DNA of 64,000 bases, from the NCBI RefSeq assembly GCF_904849725.1, contig NC_058518.1, positions 392,819,581 through 392,883,580 on the forward strand, given 5' to 3'. The DNA comes from Hordeum vulgare subsp. vulgare. Its lineage: Eukaryota; Streptophyta; Magnoliopsida; Poales; Poaceae. The position numbers and the translations under genes were made by a program. This document shows positions 32,784 to 43,964 of this stretch, in pieces. Positions within the stretch are counted from its first letter, which is position 1. Each line of letters starts with the position of its first letter. The notes beneath the pieces are model-generated. The model saw nothing but the letters and a program-made list of their open reading frames with translations. It searched no databases and had not been told where the DNA came from.

Positions 32784-35027
32784 ATGACTAAGAGCCGCCG
32801 CGGGAAGTACTACATCGACAACTCGCTATGGGAGCCAGAGGCCGATTCCGTCGAAACTGGATACCGAATGCCCTTCGGCAAGATCAACGTCTTCATCGGC
32901 ATGATCGGGACGCCTGTTCCTGATCCGGACATCTCCACCGACATCATCGAGCCGGCCAAGTACGTCCTCCCCATTACATGGCGGAACAAGAGTCTCCACG
33001 TTTTCGTCGGTTTTACGCAGGGAGACGACGCGCAAGACGAAGTGGCGGGCCAGGAGATCACCTCTGTCAATTCTGATGGCGAGTCATCCATGGGTGAGAC
33101 GGAATCGATCCACCCTCTTAAGGAAGGACAGCTCGGGGGGCTGTCGTTGGCAATGGATCCTGAGGTCTTCGTGAGGTCTCGCCGGCAAATCGCATCTACA
33201 TGGCGGTGTCAGCACAACCTCAGCAGAATCCAACTGCAATAATGAGACCGGGGGAACATCCAAACCCCCAGCGCAAACTATGACGGAGCTGGCGGCGGAG
33301 ATCGCCAGCCTCATGGCAACTACGATCACATCTGAAAATCAGGAGTCTGTCAACGCCGAGTTAACTAAGCTGCGGGAGGCAATGGCCAAGGCACAGCGGG
33401 ACATGGAAGCAGAAGCCGTCAGGATTGAGACGCAGCAAGCCGCGGTCGCAGCCGAGACGGAGCGGCTGAACACCGAAGGGTGGCGGCTCGAAATACAGTA
33501 GCGTGCGTCTGACACCTTTCACCAAAGGAGGCACAATGGGCACATCCCGGCCGACTTACACCCAATTCGCCTTTTCGACACTCCGCGCACCCCCGGGGCT
33601 GGTCCTGATCGGCCTTTACAAACCATCCAAAGGGGAGGAGCGGTTCCACCGCCCAATCCGCCGCCAACTCAGCCAATGGATGCCCATGCGACTCGGTTCC
33701 AGACACCGCGGGGTCACTTCTCGAATCCCGTCGACAATGTGCTCGCAGTGACCCGCCACCTGGAGTCCCTTCCGATCTACGGAAACACCCCGGCCGAGAT
33801 AGAAGCCAGAAACGCCATCGAGATGCTAAAAACGGTTGTGGTCTAGCACGCGCAGTATTCCCATAGCCTTGATCGGCTACACTCCACGCCTCAGGCAAGC
33901 CACACCAGAAGTCACAAAAGGACTTCCCCGCAGTAACCAGTGGGTCGCGGCGACTCCCCCAACACGACCCGTTTGGGATGCCCGACACGTGAGCCCAGGT
34001 TATTGTGGATGCAGCGCGAGCCGCGCGGCACATGGAGCCAATGGCTGTGGCGGGTCAGGCTTACCCGGCTTACATACCATCACCTCCCACACCCCTGGAC
34101 GTTGGGAGCAAGCACATTGGGGTATTGTGTCTCGCGCCAGTTTTGCGCAACGAGCGCATGCCGAAGGACTTCAAAGGGCCCAGGAAGGTTCCCAACTACT
34201 CGCCGGATCTCGAACCCGGGTCATGGATCGAGAGCTACGAACTCGCGATGGATATGCTTGACGTAAGCGAGGCGGTCTGCGCTAAATACTTCACTATGAT
34301 GCTTGAAGGGACGGCACGCACGTGGCTGAAAAACCTACGGCCCAACTCCATGAACACTTGGGCAGAGCTGAAGGAGCGCTTCATCAAGAACTTCAGAGGG
34401 ACCCGCAAACGCCCGATGACTATCGTCGACTTACAGCACTGCATCCAGCGGTCGGATGAGTCGGCCCACCATTGGACCCGGCGAGTCACGGAAGTTATTC
34501 ATTCATCGGAAGGCATTTCGACGGCTCGGGCAGTGTTGATCCTCGAGAAGAACTGCCGTTACGAACCTTTGGTACTAAAGCTAGGGAGACTTAAGCGAAA
34601 AGTACAGGACATGGGCGAGTTAATGGATGCCCTTACCAGATATCCTGAGTCGGACGACACCAAGGATCCTGGAGAAGGCGACGACAAAATTAGTACCGCC
34701 ATGAAGGGCGAGTTACACAAAGGCCATTCCCAGTTTCAAAGTCGGGTCAATCACCACCATGGTGGGCATGGCAAGAAAAGGCAACAGGAAGGTCCCACGG
34801 AATTTGTGGCTAATACTAATACCGGCAACGCAAACCCACGTCAGAAGAAGTGGGGCTTTAGTGGGAAAAAACCACGTAATTACCATGAAATGCTCAAAGG
34901 CCCGTGCCCGCAGCACGCCACAGCCAAAGGACCGGCGACTCACTCATGGGAAGATTGCTACATGATGCAAGAGTTCCGAGCCGAGGCGCTCAGGAGAAGT
35001 CAAGGCGGCGAGCAGGGCCAACGATAG
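32784..35027 (+). pseudogene. gag: Element B gag (broken)
   Basis: The likely start is ATG 32784 (MTKSRRGKYYIDNS); upstream codons are LTR and primer site. The first frame is open to 33242. A frameshift precedes the coiled-coil segment (33280-33501, ending in TAG where Gln is expected), and further shifts fall between 33503 and 34005. The capsid core is then open from 34005 to 35027: PKDFKGPRKVPNYSPDLEPG, YFTMMLEGTARTWLKNL, ERFIKNFRGTRKRP. A Lys/Arg-rich nucleocapsid follows, with CPQHATAKGPATHSWEDC as a zinc-knuckle-like motif. A proline run at 35166-35185 (C-tract) follows the end. Confidence 0.85.
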
Positions 35028-35241
35028 GAATAATCCGACGTGTCCGGGTCACGTCAGGTCACGTTCGGGGGTTTTGCTAACCAAGGAACACAGGGCGGGT
35101 CACAGCCCAATGCTGGCCAATACCAAGTTCATAACCAGCAGTACCACCCGCCGGGAGTGTTCCAACAACCCCCCCCCCCTCCCGTAGGGAGACCCCCAGC
35201 GGCAGGAGGATCGAGGCGGGTTCCAAAATAACCCCAAACAG

Positions 35242-36051
35242 TTGAACAACGGGCAGTACCAAGTGTTCACCACCAACACCTGTAAGCGGGATCATAAGGT
35301 GAAGCATAGAACTTTCATAGCTGAGCCGACGCTCCCTCGATACCTTCAGTGGTCAGAGCAATCCATAAGATGGAGCCGGGAAGACCATCCACCCCGAGTG
35401 GACAACCCTGGCGACTTAGCCCTGGTCATGGCTCCCCGAGTCGTGGGATACACCCTCTCCAAGGTCCTCATGGACGGGGGAAGCAGCATCAACATCCTGT
35501 ATTACGACACTTTCCGGCGGATGAACCTCCTGGAGAAGGACCTGATGCCATCATCCACAGTCTTCCATGACATTGTCCCCGGTAAGTCGGCGTACCCGAT
35601 TGGGCGGATTAAGCTTAACGTGGCTTTTGGCACGGAGTCGAACTACAGGAGCGAGTCCCTCCTCTTCGAGGTGGTCAAAATCAAGAGCCCCTATCATGCG
35701 CTGTTTGGAGAGCCGGCGTACGCCAAGTTCATGGCCCGCCCATGCTATGTTTATCTCAAGCTCAAGATGCCTGGAATCAAGGGTCCTATTACCGTCCACG
35801 GCGACAGGAAGATATCCCAAGGGTGTGAAGAAGGAGATGCGGCTTATGGCGAGTCGGCTTGCGCGGCTGAGGAGCTCAAGTTTCACCAATCCAACGTCGA
35901 CCCGGCGGACATGACGCCGCTCAAAAGGCCTACTATAGATTCTGAGCCGCCTCTCAAGTTTAAACCAACGGACGACACCAAGGTTATCGACTTTACACCA
36001 GGAGACTCCACCAAGCAGTTCACTATTGGGGCTGGTCTTGACCCCAAATAG
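35242..36051 (+). CDS. pol: Element B protease segment, ending at conserved TAG
   Basis: These 269 open codons encode a retropepsin-like protease. The motif VLMDGGSSINILYYDTF lies at about 35464-35515 and is intact. The C-terminal block (ARPCYVYLKLKM, EELKFHQSNVD, PLKFKPTDDTK) leads to the linker. The frame closes with TAG at 36049-36051 in CCCAAATAGGAAAGC. The codons after it remain open into RT in the same frame. A has the identical stop. Readthrough, or an inherited defect of both families, are the alternatives. Confidence 0.82.
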   Translation: MNNGQYQVFTTNTCKRDHKVKHRTFIAEPTLPRYLQWSEQSIRWSREDHPPRVDNPGDLALVMAPRVVGYTLSKVLMDGGSSINILYYDTFRRMNLLEKDLMPSSTVFHDIVPGKSAYPIGRIKLNVAFGTESNYRSESLLFEVVKIKSPYHALFGEPAYAKFMARPCYVYLKLKMPGIKGPITVHGDRKISQGCEEGDAAYGESACAAEELKFHQSNVDPADMTPLKRPTIDSEPPLKFKPTDDTKVIDFTPGDSTKQFTIGAGLDPK

Positions 36052-37521
36052 GAAAGCGCGCTCATCGAATTCATCCGTGAGAATCGGGTCAGCTTTGCAT
36101 GGAAACCTTCTGACATGCTGGGTGTACCGAGAGAATTCGTTGAGCACTATCTTAATACTGACCCTAAAGTTAAGCCAGTGCGGCAGTACCTTCGTAGGTT
36201 TAATGAAGAATGCCATAATGCGATCGGAGAGGAAGTAGCCCGGCTCCTTGCCGCTGGGTTCATCATCGACGTTTTCCATCCTGAATGGCTGGCTAACCCA
36301 GTCCTGGTGCTCAAGAAGAACGACACTTTCCACATGTGCATCGATTACACTAACATTAACAGAGCCTGCCCGAAGGATCCTTTCGCCCTTCCCCGCATTG
36401 ATCAAATTATTGATTCGATGCCGGGTTGTGAACGTCTGTGTTTCTTGGACGCTTATTCGTCGGTGGCGGATCAGGAGAAGACATCCTTCATAACCCCATT
36501 CGGAGCCTTGTGTTACATGTCCATGACGTTTGGGCTCAAGAGTGCGAGGGCGACTTACCAGCGATGCATCCAAAACTGCTTACACAGCCAGATAGGCCGT
36601 AACGTCCACGCTTATGTGGAAGACATCGTGGTCAGGTCTCACCACAAGGAGTCGCTCTTGGAGGATCTCAAAGAAACCTTCGACAACTTGCGCGTTTACC
36701 AGATGAGGCTTAACCCCACCAAGTGTGTTTTTGTTGTTCCTGCAGGGAAGTTATTGGGTTTCTTGGTATCAGAACGTGGCATCGAGGCCAACCCGGACAA
36801 GATTGAGGCAATTACCTCACTTGGGAAACCAGCCAATGTTAACCAGGTGCAGCGTATGGTGGGTCGAATAGCGGCCTTCAGCCGCTTCATAAGTCGCCTT
36901 GGGGAGAAGGCCATCCCTCTCTTCCAGCTGCTCAAGAAAACTGTTCGTTTCATATGGACGGACGAGGCCAACGAAGCCTTCGAAGCCTTGAAGCGACAAT
37001 TAGCTAACCCGCCAGTGTTGGCGGCTCCGGCACACAAGGAACATGTGCTCTTGTACATTGCAGCCAATTCCAAAGCAGTCAGTGTGGCAGTAGTTGTCGA
37101 GCGAAAGGAAGAAGGAAAGGAGTACCCCGTCCACCGACCGGTGTATTTCATCACCGAGGTCCTCACCCTCTTCAAGCAACGCTACCCACATTGGCAAAAG
37201 TTGGTTTTTCGGGTGTTCATGGCGAGTCGAAAGCTGAAACATTACTTCCCGAAACACCCGATCACGGTCGTCAGCTCCGCCCCCCTCGACGACATCAAAC
37301 AGACCGAGAGGCTACTGGACGGATTGCTAAGTGGGCCATCGAGCTTGGGTCCCATCAGGTGCGATATAGGCCTCGGACAACCATCAAAAGTCAAGCACTC
37401 ATGGACTTCATCAATGATTGGACCGAGTTACAAATCCCTGAGGAAAGTCCAGACCTTACGTATTGGACCATCTATTTCGATGGGTCCAGACAGTTGGAAG
37501 GTTCGGGGGCTGGTGTGGTGA
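36052..37521 (+). pseudogene. pol: Element B reverse transcriptase and RNase H
   Basis: The frame is open for 468 codons from 36115, and also directly after the TAG from 36052. RT blocks are HPEWLANPVLVLKKN, CIDYTNINRACPKDPFALP and MTFGLKSA. Two catalytic defects are visible. About seven codons are missing after LDAYSS (near 36457), removing the YHQIK block that A has, and the catalytic AYVDD reads AYVED (GAA at 36619-36621). The Gypsy RNase H follows (LLYIAANSKAVSVAVVVERK). The frame shifts near 37300, after which the end of this segment is out of frame. Confidence 0.87.
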
Positions 37522-38012
37522 TAACTTCACCTCAAGGTGATAAGTTTTGCTATGTCCTTCGGCTCATGTTCCCATGTACCAATAATGCAGCAGAATACGA
37601 AGCTTTACTCCATGGTTTGCGACTCGCCAAAGAGACGAATCTCACGCGAGTGAGATGTTTGGGCGATTCAGATCTGGTGGCGCAGTAGGTTTCTGGCACC
37701 TGGGATTCACGAGACCCTCTGATGGCGGCTTACAGACGAGCTGTGTCAAATGTGGCGGTTCACTTCAATGGCTATCAAGTGGATCACATCGACCGATGGC
37801 TTAATGAAGTGGCGGACGCTCTTTCCCGCCTTGGTTCGCGGCCTAAGCCGGTTCCTCCCAATGTATTTTTGGATATATTACATAACCCTTCGGTGAAATT
37901 GCCTTCGGAGGAAGATTTAGCGGTATCGGACCCCGAGTCTCAACTCGTGGCGGCTCTTCATGCTACTCCAGACTGGGCAATTGCCTACATGGCGTACCTC
38001 ACCAGAGGCTAG
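37290..38012 (+). pseudogene. pol: Element B second (archaeal-type) RNase H
   Basis: After the shift near 37300 the frame 37191-37688 reads TGRIAKWAIELGSHQVRYRP, then YWTIYFDGSRQLEGSGAGVV, NNAAEYEALLHGLRLAKE and CLGDSDLVAQ. The acidic residues of the first three RNase H blocks are present. TAG at 37686-37688 falls where A has CAA (VAQQ). After it the frame continues to VDHIDRWLNEVADALSRL, including the final Asp, and closes at TAG 38010-38012. Confidence 0.83.
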
Positions 38013-38027
38013 TTACTAGCCGACAAG

Positions 38028-39224
38028 TTGCTAGCTCACCAAATCGTCCGTCGGTGTAAATCCATGGTCATACACAATGGCGAGTTACACAAACGAAGCA
38101 CATCGGGGGTATTTCAAAGATGCATCTTTTCTGAAGAAGGATGTATGATCCTCAATGAGATTCACGCAGGCGACTATGGTCATCATGCTGGGTCCCGATC
38201 CTTGGTTTCTAAAGCCTTCAGACATGGGTTTTATTGGTTGATGGCTCATGGAGACGCAGAGGAGATCGTTCACCGATGTGATGGCTGCCAAAAGTTTGGA
38301 TGCCAGGTGCATGTGCCGGCTCAGGAATTGCGTATGATACCAATCACTTGGCCGTTTGCAGTCTGGGGGCTTGATATGGTCGGGCCTTTCAAGATGTCTT
38401 CCACCAAAAAGACTCACCTATTGGTGGCGGTTGACAAATTTACAAAGTGGGTGGAGACGGAACCTGTTAGCAGTTGTAACGCTGATACGGCCGTCATGTT
38501 CTTGAAGAAACTATTTTTCAGATTCGGATGTCCTCATAGTATCATTACTCACAATGGTACTAACCTATTCAAATGTGCAATTCAAGAGTTCTGTTCACGA
38601 GAGCATATCCGGCTTGATGTTTCCGCAGTTGCACATCCCCAGTCCAATGGACAGGCAGAGAGGGCGAATCAGGAAATATTACGGGGGATTAAGCCTCGGC
38701 TCATGGTGCCTTTGGAACGCACACCAGGATGTTGGGTCGAGGAGTTGCCATCAGTACTGTGGAGTATCAGGATAACTCCAAACCGCTCCACGGGTTTTAC
38801 TCCTTTCTTTCTGGTCTACGGGGCAGAAGCAGTGTTACCAAGTGACATCAAACATGATTCCCCACGAGTCGCCGCCTATGTGGAGCACGACAACGAGTTG
38901 GCGCGACAAGACTTGCTGGACGCCTTGGAGGAACGTGACTTGGCCGCGTCACGATCGGCGATTTACCAACAGGACTTGCGACGCTATCATTGTCACCGGG
39001 TCAAGAGCCGAGCTTTCCAAGAAGGCGACTTGGTGCTCCATTTGATTCAAGATCATACTGGTATGCACAAGCTATCACCTCCATGGAAAGGACCATTTGT
39101 CGTCAGCAAGAATCTTCGGAACGGCTCATACTATTTGATGGATCTTCGCCCAGATCGGCCAACTACAGAGGTTGATACAACTCGCCCCTGGAACATAGCC
39201 CATCTGCGGCCTTACTACACTTAG
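38028..39224 (+). pseudogene. pol: Element B integrase, open but with a catalytic Asp replaced
   Basis: These 398 open codons cover the zinc block (HAGDYGHHAGSRSL, CDGCQKFGCQ), core and C-terminal domain. The first Asp is in WGLDMVGPFK and the Glu in NGQAERANQEI. The second catalytic Asp is His (IITHNGTNL, CAC at 38550-38552), while A keeps Asp. The C-terminus WNIAHLRPYYT ends at TAG 39222-39224. The long open frame with a lost active residue suggests that inactivation came by point mutation. Confidence 0.87.
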
Positions 39225-40417
39225 AGCCATGAGCTCCCTCTTTTTTCTTTATCAGTTTTCAGCAAATTGTAATCCATGAATTATGAAAGCAATAAAGCCG
39301 ACACCCACGAACTTCGGGGTCCTTTGCCGTTTCAGCTTTTGAAAGCATGAGTCCTTATTGTTCTTTAAGTCGCCCAAGCATGGACGCTATTAAAGTCAAA
39401 GAGCGTAAGTCGCCATGCTGCACTTGCTTCAAAACTGGGCTTTGATAAAAGCCAAAGACGACCAACGTTGCCACGTCGCACGGTCCAAAAATAGGCGCCT
39501 TATATGGTTTTGAGAATTAAGCCGGCTTACTTGGGGGCTACTAGTCCCCAAGTCATTTCGTAGTAAGAGCGTATACGCTTCTGTAATCCTATGCCTGTTT
39601 TTTTCCTAAATCATAGGTCACTTGGGGGCTTCCACTCCTTGAGTTCAGCCTGAATACCCTCTTGGCCAGCGAAAACTTACCGCATTACAAATGGTTATAC
39701 TGGACTGTGTGTTGAACAAGTCGCCACATGGACCTATGTACTCAAGGCGAGTCAATCTGTTATTTGGACCCTGAACTCACCTTGGTTAAAACATAAAAGG
39801 TACTGGCCAGAGTCACCCATGGAAAATAGAGAAACCATTGGTTCATTGAACCTACTTCACAGAAGCTTGACTCGCGCCTGATCAGCCGGTCTAAAACAAC
39901 AAGGCTTTTCTGCAAAAGCTTCCTAAGGGTAACACTAGAGTTTTGCAAACTTGTCTTATACTATCGAAACTCACTGAGTCGATAAAATGTTTACTTCTTG
40001 ATGACAAGATCACAAGGTTTCTTAACATATCTTTGAGACGGCTTTGATTATTACTCGCCACGGCTCATATTTCTCGCCCTAACCCGGGGGCTAATTTATT
40101 TCTCGCCATAACCCGGGGGCTAATTTATTTCTTGCCATGATCTAGGGGGGGTGGTTTATTCCTGGCCATGCACTCACTGACTCGGCTGCTGTTTTTTCTA
40201 ACATACCAGGAAAAAATTTGTTTTTCACTTTGACACATTCCTTGGTTTATCAAAAAATTACAGGCGAGTCATGCAGAAGATTCAAGGACTACCAGTGGTT
40301 CCATCAAAAAAACAATACGACATACTTGGTGTTCCACACACACTAACAAGGCTATTACATGGCTCGCATGGCCAGAATGGGTGTCATCCCCAAGTGAAGG
40401 AAGGATCCATGGGTGAA
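39225..40417 (+). mobile_element. Element B region between pol and the antisense gene
   Basis: There is no convincing ORF. It contains a hairpin at 39529-39553 (ACTTGGGG and CCCCAAGT arms, loop GCTACTAGT) that matches the A hairpin at 30871-30895. A 29-bp tandem repeat lies at 40072-40158, with units starting 40072, 40101 and 40130 (CTCGCCATAACCCGGGGGCT). Sense and antisense transcription units converge here. Confidence 0.6.
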
Positions 40418-41043
40418 TCAGGCTGCCGCCGAGTCACCTTGCCTTGAGCTCTCCCCGCCTTCGATTCGTAAGTCGCCCAGCATCCACTTACACTTGGACA
40501 AGGCAATGAACTCGTCTTCATCATCAAGGAAGGGAGATAGGTCCATGTCAAGATCAAAAGGATTCTTGGGATGACTAGGAACCAGGCTAGCAGTTTCATA
40601 TGAAGGAGGTGTCACATTCTTTTTGTTCTCGTCATAGGCGGCTTGGTATTTGTCCAGATCTAAACTGGCTGCCAGTTGAGTCGCCGCATAGCGAGATCCT
40701 ATGATGGTTCGGTGATAGTCCACCTCGGTGAATTCTGACCCGTCATCTTTCAGCTCGGGGTAGCCGACGGCTATTTCTTCGGTTTTGAGCTCAGGGGCGT
40801 ACGCTAAGCACCGACTCAGGTTCTTCAACACTCCCTTTCGGGCGGCTGATCTCCTTAATTCCTCTATCTGAGGAGGCAATGTAGACAAGAAGCCGAGCAT
40901 CTGCTTGATGGTCATCACTGGTCCCTTGTTGCCCATCACTGCCTTGATTGACAGCATGCCCCCGGTGTATAGCTGCTCAGCGAAGGTATATATGGATTTT
41001 AACTTAAGCAGGTAGTCGTCCGGAAGATTGGCGGCTCGTGCAC
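40418..41043 (-). CDS. Antisense gene of B, exon 8 (C-terminal)
   Basis: The exon starts after TTTGCAG at 41044-41050 and is open to the stop at 40418. Blocks: ANLPDDYLLKLKSIYTFAEQ, MGFLSTLPPQIEEL-like QMLGFLSTLPPQIEELRRSA, CLAYAPELKTEE, AATQLAASLDLDKYQAAYDE, NVTPPSYE and the end WMLGDLRIEGGESSRQG. The A copy (31653-32200) keeps the same blocks. No known domain was recognised. The acidic, mostly helical C-terminus follows the coiled coil of exon 7. Confidence 0.72.
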
Positions 41044-41119
41044 CTGCAAAGAGTACATCAGTATTTGATAATTTTTGATACTAGATTAGTTAATCAAACA
41101 GTCAAAGGATAACGCTTAC

Positions 41120-41395
41120 CAAACATGGCGAGTGTCATATTGGACACATGCTTTTTAAGCCGGTTAGCTCTTGCTCGGCGGCTTCCAATTTCTCCTCCGC
41201 CTGCTCAGCACGCTTAAGAATGGCAGCTTGATCGGCCTTGGCTTTCTTCTCAAAACATTTCTGGTCAGCCTTCATCTTCTCCAGCTCAGCCTGCAGTACA
41301 TAGAATTTCGTCTCCAACTCGGAGTGGGCATCCTGTTGTTCAGCCAGATTTTCCTTTAAGTCGGCCACCGCCGACTCAGTCTGTGTCACAGACTC
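41120..41395 (-). CDS. Antisense gene of B, exon 7 (coiled coil)
   Basis: The exon lies between the acceptor TGCAG at 41396-41400 and the donor GTAAGC at 41114-41119. It reads as a long heptad-like helix: VADLKENLAEQQDAHSELET, LQAELEKMKADQ, then RAEQAEEKLEAAEQELTGL. A's exon 7 (45681-45957) has the same splice borders and heptads. A one-base shift near 41145 puts the last codons out of frame. The coiled coil suggests oligomerisation. Confidence 0.7.
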
Positions 41396-41498
41396 CTGCA
41401 CATCAAATTTGGGAGACAATTTTCAGCATTACTGCAAGCAATACTCCTGATACTTGGGTGCTAATGTATGATTTTTATCAACATCATACCATATACAA

Positions 41499-41835
41499 GA
41501 CCCGACTCATCTTCCAAAAGATGACCCGGCCCATGGGGGCTACAGGTTGGAGATTTTTTCTAATACAAGACCCGACTCATCTTCCAAAAGATGACTCGGC
41601 CCTTGGGGGCTACTGGTTGGAGATTTTTTTCTAAATACAAGACCCGGCGCATCTTTCAAAAGATGACCCAGTCCTTGGGGGCTACAGGTTGAAGCTTTTT
41701 CTCTAATTCAAAACCCGACCCATCTTTCAAAAGATGACCCGGCCCTTAGGGGCTACAGGTTGGAGATTTTCTATTCAAAGACCCGGCTCATCTTTTAAAA
41801 GATAAGCCGGCCCTTGGAAGGCTAACGGGTGCAGG
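41499..41835. repeat. Intron tandem array of B antisense gene, 68-72-bp units
   Basis: Five units start at 41499, 41569, 41641, 41712 and 41780. Each has GACCCGACTCATCTTCCAAA or a variant, then AGATGACCCGGCCC, GGGGGCTACAGGTTGG and a T-rich tail. The inner CATCTT...AAGATG arms form a hairpin. The array lies in the intron between exons 7 and 6, the same place as the array of A. Confidence 0.9.
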
Positions 41836-41856
41836 AAAATACATCAACATACGTAC

Positions 41857-42309
41857 CTCATATTTAGTCCTCATAAGACGGATCAAGCTCTTGTCAGTTC
41901 GTAGTCTCTCTCCAGATGACTTGTGAAGCCGGAACAAAGTTGGTGGAACTCCAGATTCTCATATTGGGGGAGCTTGTGGGGGTCTGTGTCTTCATTAGGG
42001 GAAAGGCGAGTTGCCTTGGAGGTATGTTTGGAAAGCACGGGAGTTTGAGGAGTGGAGTAGCCAATGCCATTGACCACGACGTCTGGATCGCCAGTCGCCT
42101 TGAGAGGGCTTCGCGGGTTACTCTTACTAACGGTCTCCTTCAAAATGATGGGCGAGTCATCCCGGGTTTCGGGAATATCGTCTGCAGGAATATCATAAAC
42201 CGTCGTTTGCTCCTCATCAGTCTTAGGAACAGAAGTTCTCGTGCCTAGGGCATCAGATGTTCGGAGAGCAGAAGGAGAGTCGCCAGTTTTTCTTCTCTTT
42301 GCTTGTGCC
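41857..42309 (-). CDS. Antisense gene of B, exon 6 (acidic linker)
   Basis: The acceptor GTCGCAG is at 42310-42316 and the donor GTACGT at 41851-41856. The sequence is rich in Asp, Glu, Ser and Pro (TVYDIPADDIPETRDDSP, PLKATGDPDVVVNG) and ends with LPQYENLEFHQLCSGFTSHL. A's exon 6 has the matching end LPNFEKLEFDELYFGFVSRV. A frameshift near 41900 alters the last residues. It is probably a flexible linker with one conserved helix. Confidence 0.65.
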
Positions 42310-42528
42310 CTGCGACAAAAGCACCAAGATTAAAAGCACATATCATTGTTTAGAAAAAATTGGATTAGCAAAGAAGACTCGCCCTTGCACACAAATCATC
42401 GGCGGGAGAGCAGATATTGCCGAGTCGCCAGATGTAGGGGGAGAAGTCTGACACAACAAAGGCTTGAGGTTGACAAAGTGGTGAGTCATAGTTTACACGA
42501 CAAAGGGTATGATAAAACAAGGATGTAC

Positions 42529-42780
42529 CTCGTTGGTGCGTTTCAGACCGGTTTTCTTCTCAGGCAGTCCGGTGATCAAGTCGCTAGAGTGAATACGGGT
42601 CTTGCGCCTGGGGGTAAATCTTGCTTTCTTCAAAAGGAAATCAGGGTCCATATAAGTATGTGGATGAGACATAGGCACCTTTCTGCAGATCCTCCTGGCT
42701 GGTCTAGGGGAAGGAGAAGGTGAGTCGGAAGAAATGGAAATTACCTCGACTGCATCGTTTTTGCTCTCATGATCCTCGCC
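42529..42780 (-). CDS. Antisense gene of B, exon 4
   Basis: The acceptor ATGTGTAG is at 42781-42788 and the donor GTACAT at 42523-42528. It encodes an acidic/Ser start (EVISISSDSPSPSP) followed by a basic conserved block: RKVPMSHPHTYMDPDFLLKK, FTPRRKTR and GLPEKKTG. A's exon 4 (47273-47523) keeps the same residues but is frameshifted near 47437. SDSP-type acidic stretches can bind partner proteins, but no function is assigned. Confidence 0.65.
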
Positions 42781-43082
42781 CTACACATAAGGATTCATTG
42801 TATAAATGTAAATCGGAACACATAGATGATGAGTGAAGGGGAAACCTTACCTCTGAATGTGCCTCATCTGCTTGTGAGTCGCCAACAAAAGATGAATCTT
42901 TTGTGGCGGCTTTCTTTTTGCTCACCGTCTTCTTCTTCTTTGGCGGCGGCTTGGTGGACTTCGGGGCGACTGCTTTGGGGCCCCTTCGCCAAAATACATC
43001 AAATTTATGATGGATAGAGGCAAATCTTAAGGCAAGAACATTGTTAAGCATAAAAGAGACAAAGGGCGGTTTGGATTCTTAC

Positions 43083-43964
43083 TGGTGGCACCGGGTTGGC
43101 ACGGCAGAAGGCCTTAAGACCAATCTTGGTGCATTCTTCCAAGGTTTCGCCGGTTGTTTCTTGATGACTCCGACAATTTCGCTCTCTAAGAGTATGTGGC
43201 GACTGAAGCATTGGGGATGGTCTACTGTAGCGTCGTAGTCATACATCAGCCCGTCTCGGCGACTCATGGGAAGGATGTTCCATTCTATCCAGCAACGGAA
43301 TAGGTCGATCCCAATGAGGCCGTTGTTGTTCGGAGATTTGAACTCGGAGAAGATTGAGATAAACTCCGACTCTTCTTGTTCTGTGAGCTTATTGGGAAAT
43401 TTGAAGTCCATGGGCAGGCGGTCTGCTCTGAAGCCCGGAAGAGGGTTCTCGTCGGGCGGACAAGTGTCTCGGCAGTAGAACCATGACTCGGCCCAGCCTT
43501 TGGAATGGCTGGGCAGAAGAACTGTCGGAAATCCACGTTCGCGGCGTCTTTGGATGTTGACTCCTCCGAGCTCGTGGTTGGGACCATTGGGAAACTTGGT
43601 CTGGCGGTTTAGATGGAAAAAGTTCCAGAATAAGGGGATCATGGGTTCTCTCTGCAAATATACTTCGCAGAAGACCTAGAACTGGCACAGGTTGCTGATG
43701 GAGTTGGGTCCCAGATCTTGAGGATGGACGTTGAGGAAATGTAGGATGTCCCGGAAAACCTTTGACCCGGGCAGTTTAAAACCGCGCTCAAGGTAATCGG
43801 TAAAGATTACTACCTCTCCTAGAGCGGGGTTGGGAGTCAACTCGCCCGAGACGGTTCTCCAACCAATGGTTTCCTTGCTGTCAAGGAGACCCGCCTTAAC
43901 AAACTTCTCGACGTGGCATTGTCGACTTTGGTTGATAACGAGTCACACTTCGTGATGGCCATGA
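43083..43964 (-). pseudogene. Antisense gene of B, exon 2 with PF04195-like domain
   Basis: The acceptor TTTGTAG at 43965-43971 is followed by TC and ATG (43960-43962). The domain blocks are GEVVIFTDYLERGFKLPGSK, VHPQDLGPNSISNLCQF, MIPLFWNFFHLNRQTKFP, LGGVNIQRRRERGFP, WFYCRDTCPP and LIGIDLFRCWIEWNILPMSR. This is the pattern of grass putative gypsy-type transposon proteins (Transposase_28). TAG at 43676-43678 replaces a Gln codon kept in A. Frameshifts lie near 43915 and 43135. The A copy has none of these three defects, but has a TGA of its own. Confidence 0.78.

Noticed and set aside
35160..35185. C-rich run in B gag, and a similar run at 44750-44765
   Set aside because: Homopolymer runs may be real or sequencing artefacts. 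They carry no signal beyond a local proline stretch.
35551..36573. 340-codon open frame on the minus strand
   Set aside because: It lies opposite the B protease/RT, which has clear domain motifs on the plus strand. The minus frame has no recognisable domain and is explained by the codon bias of pol.
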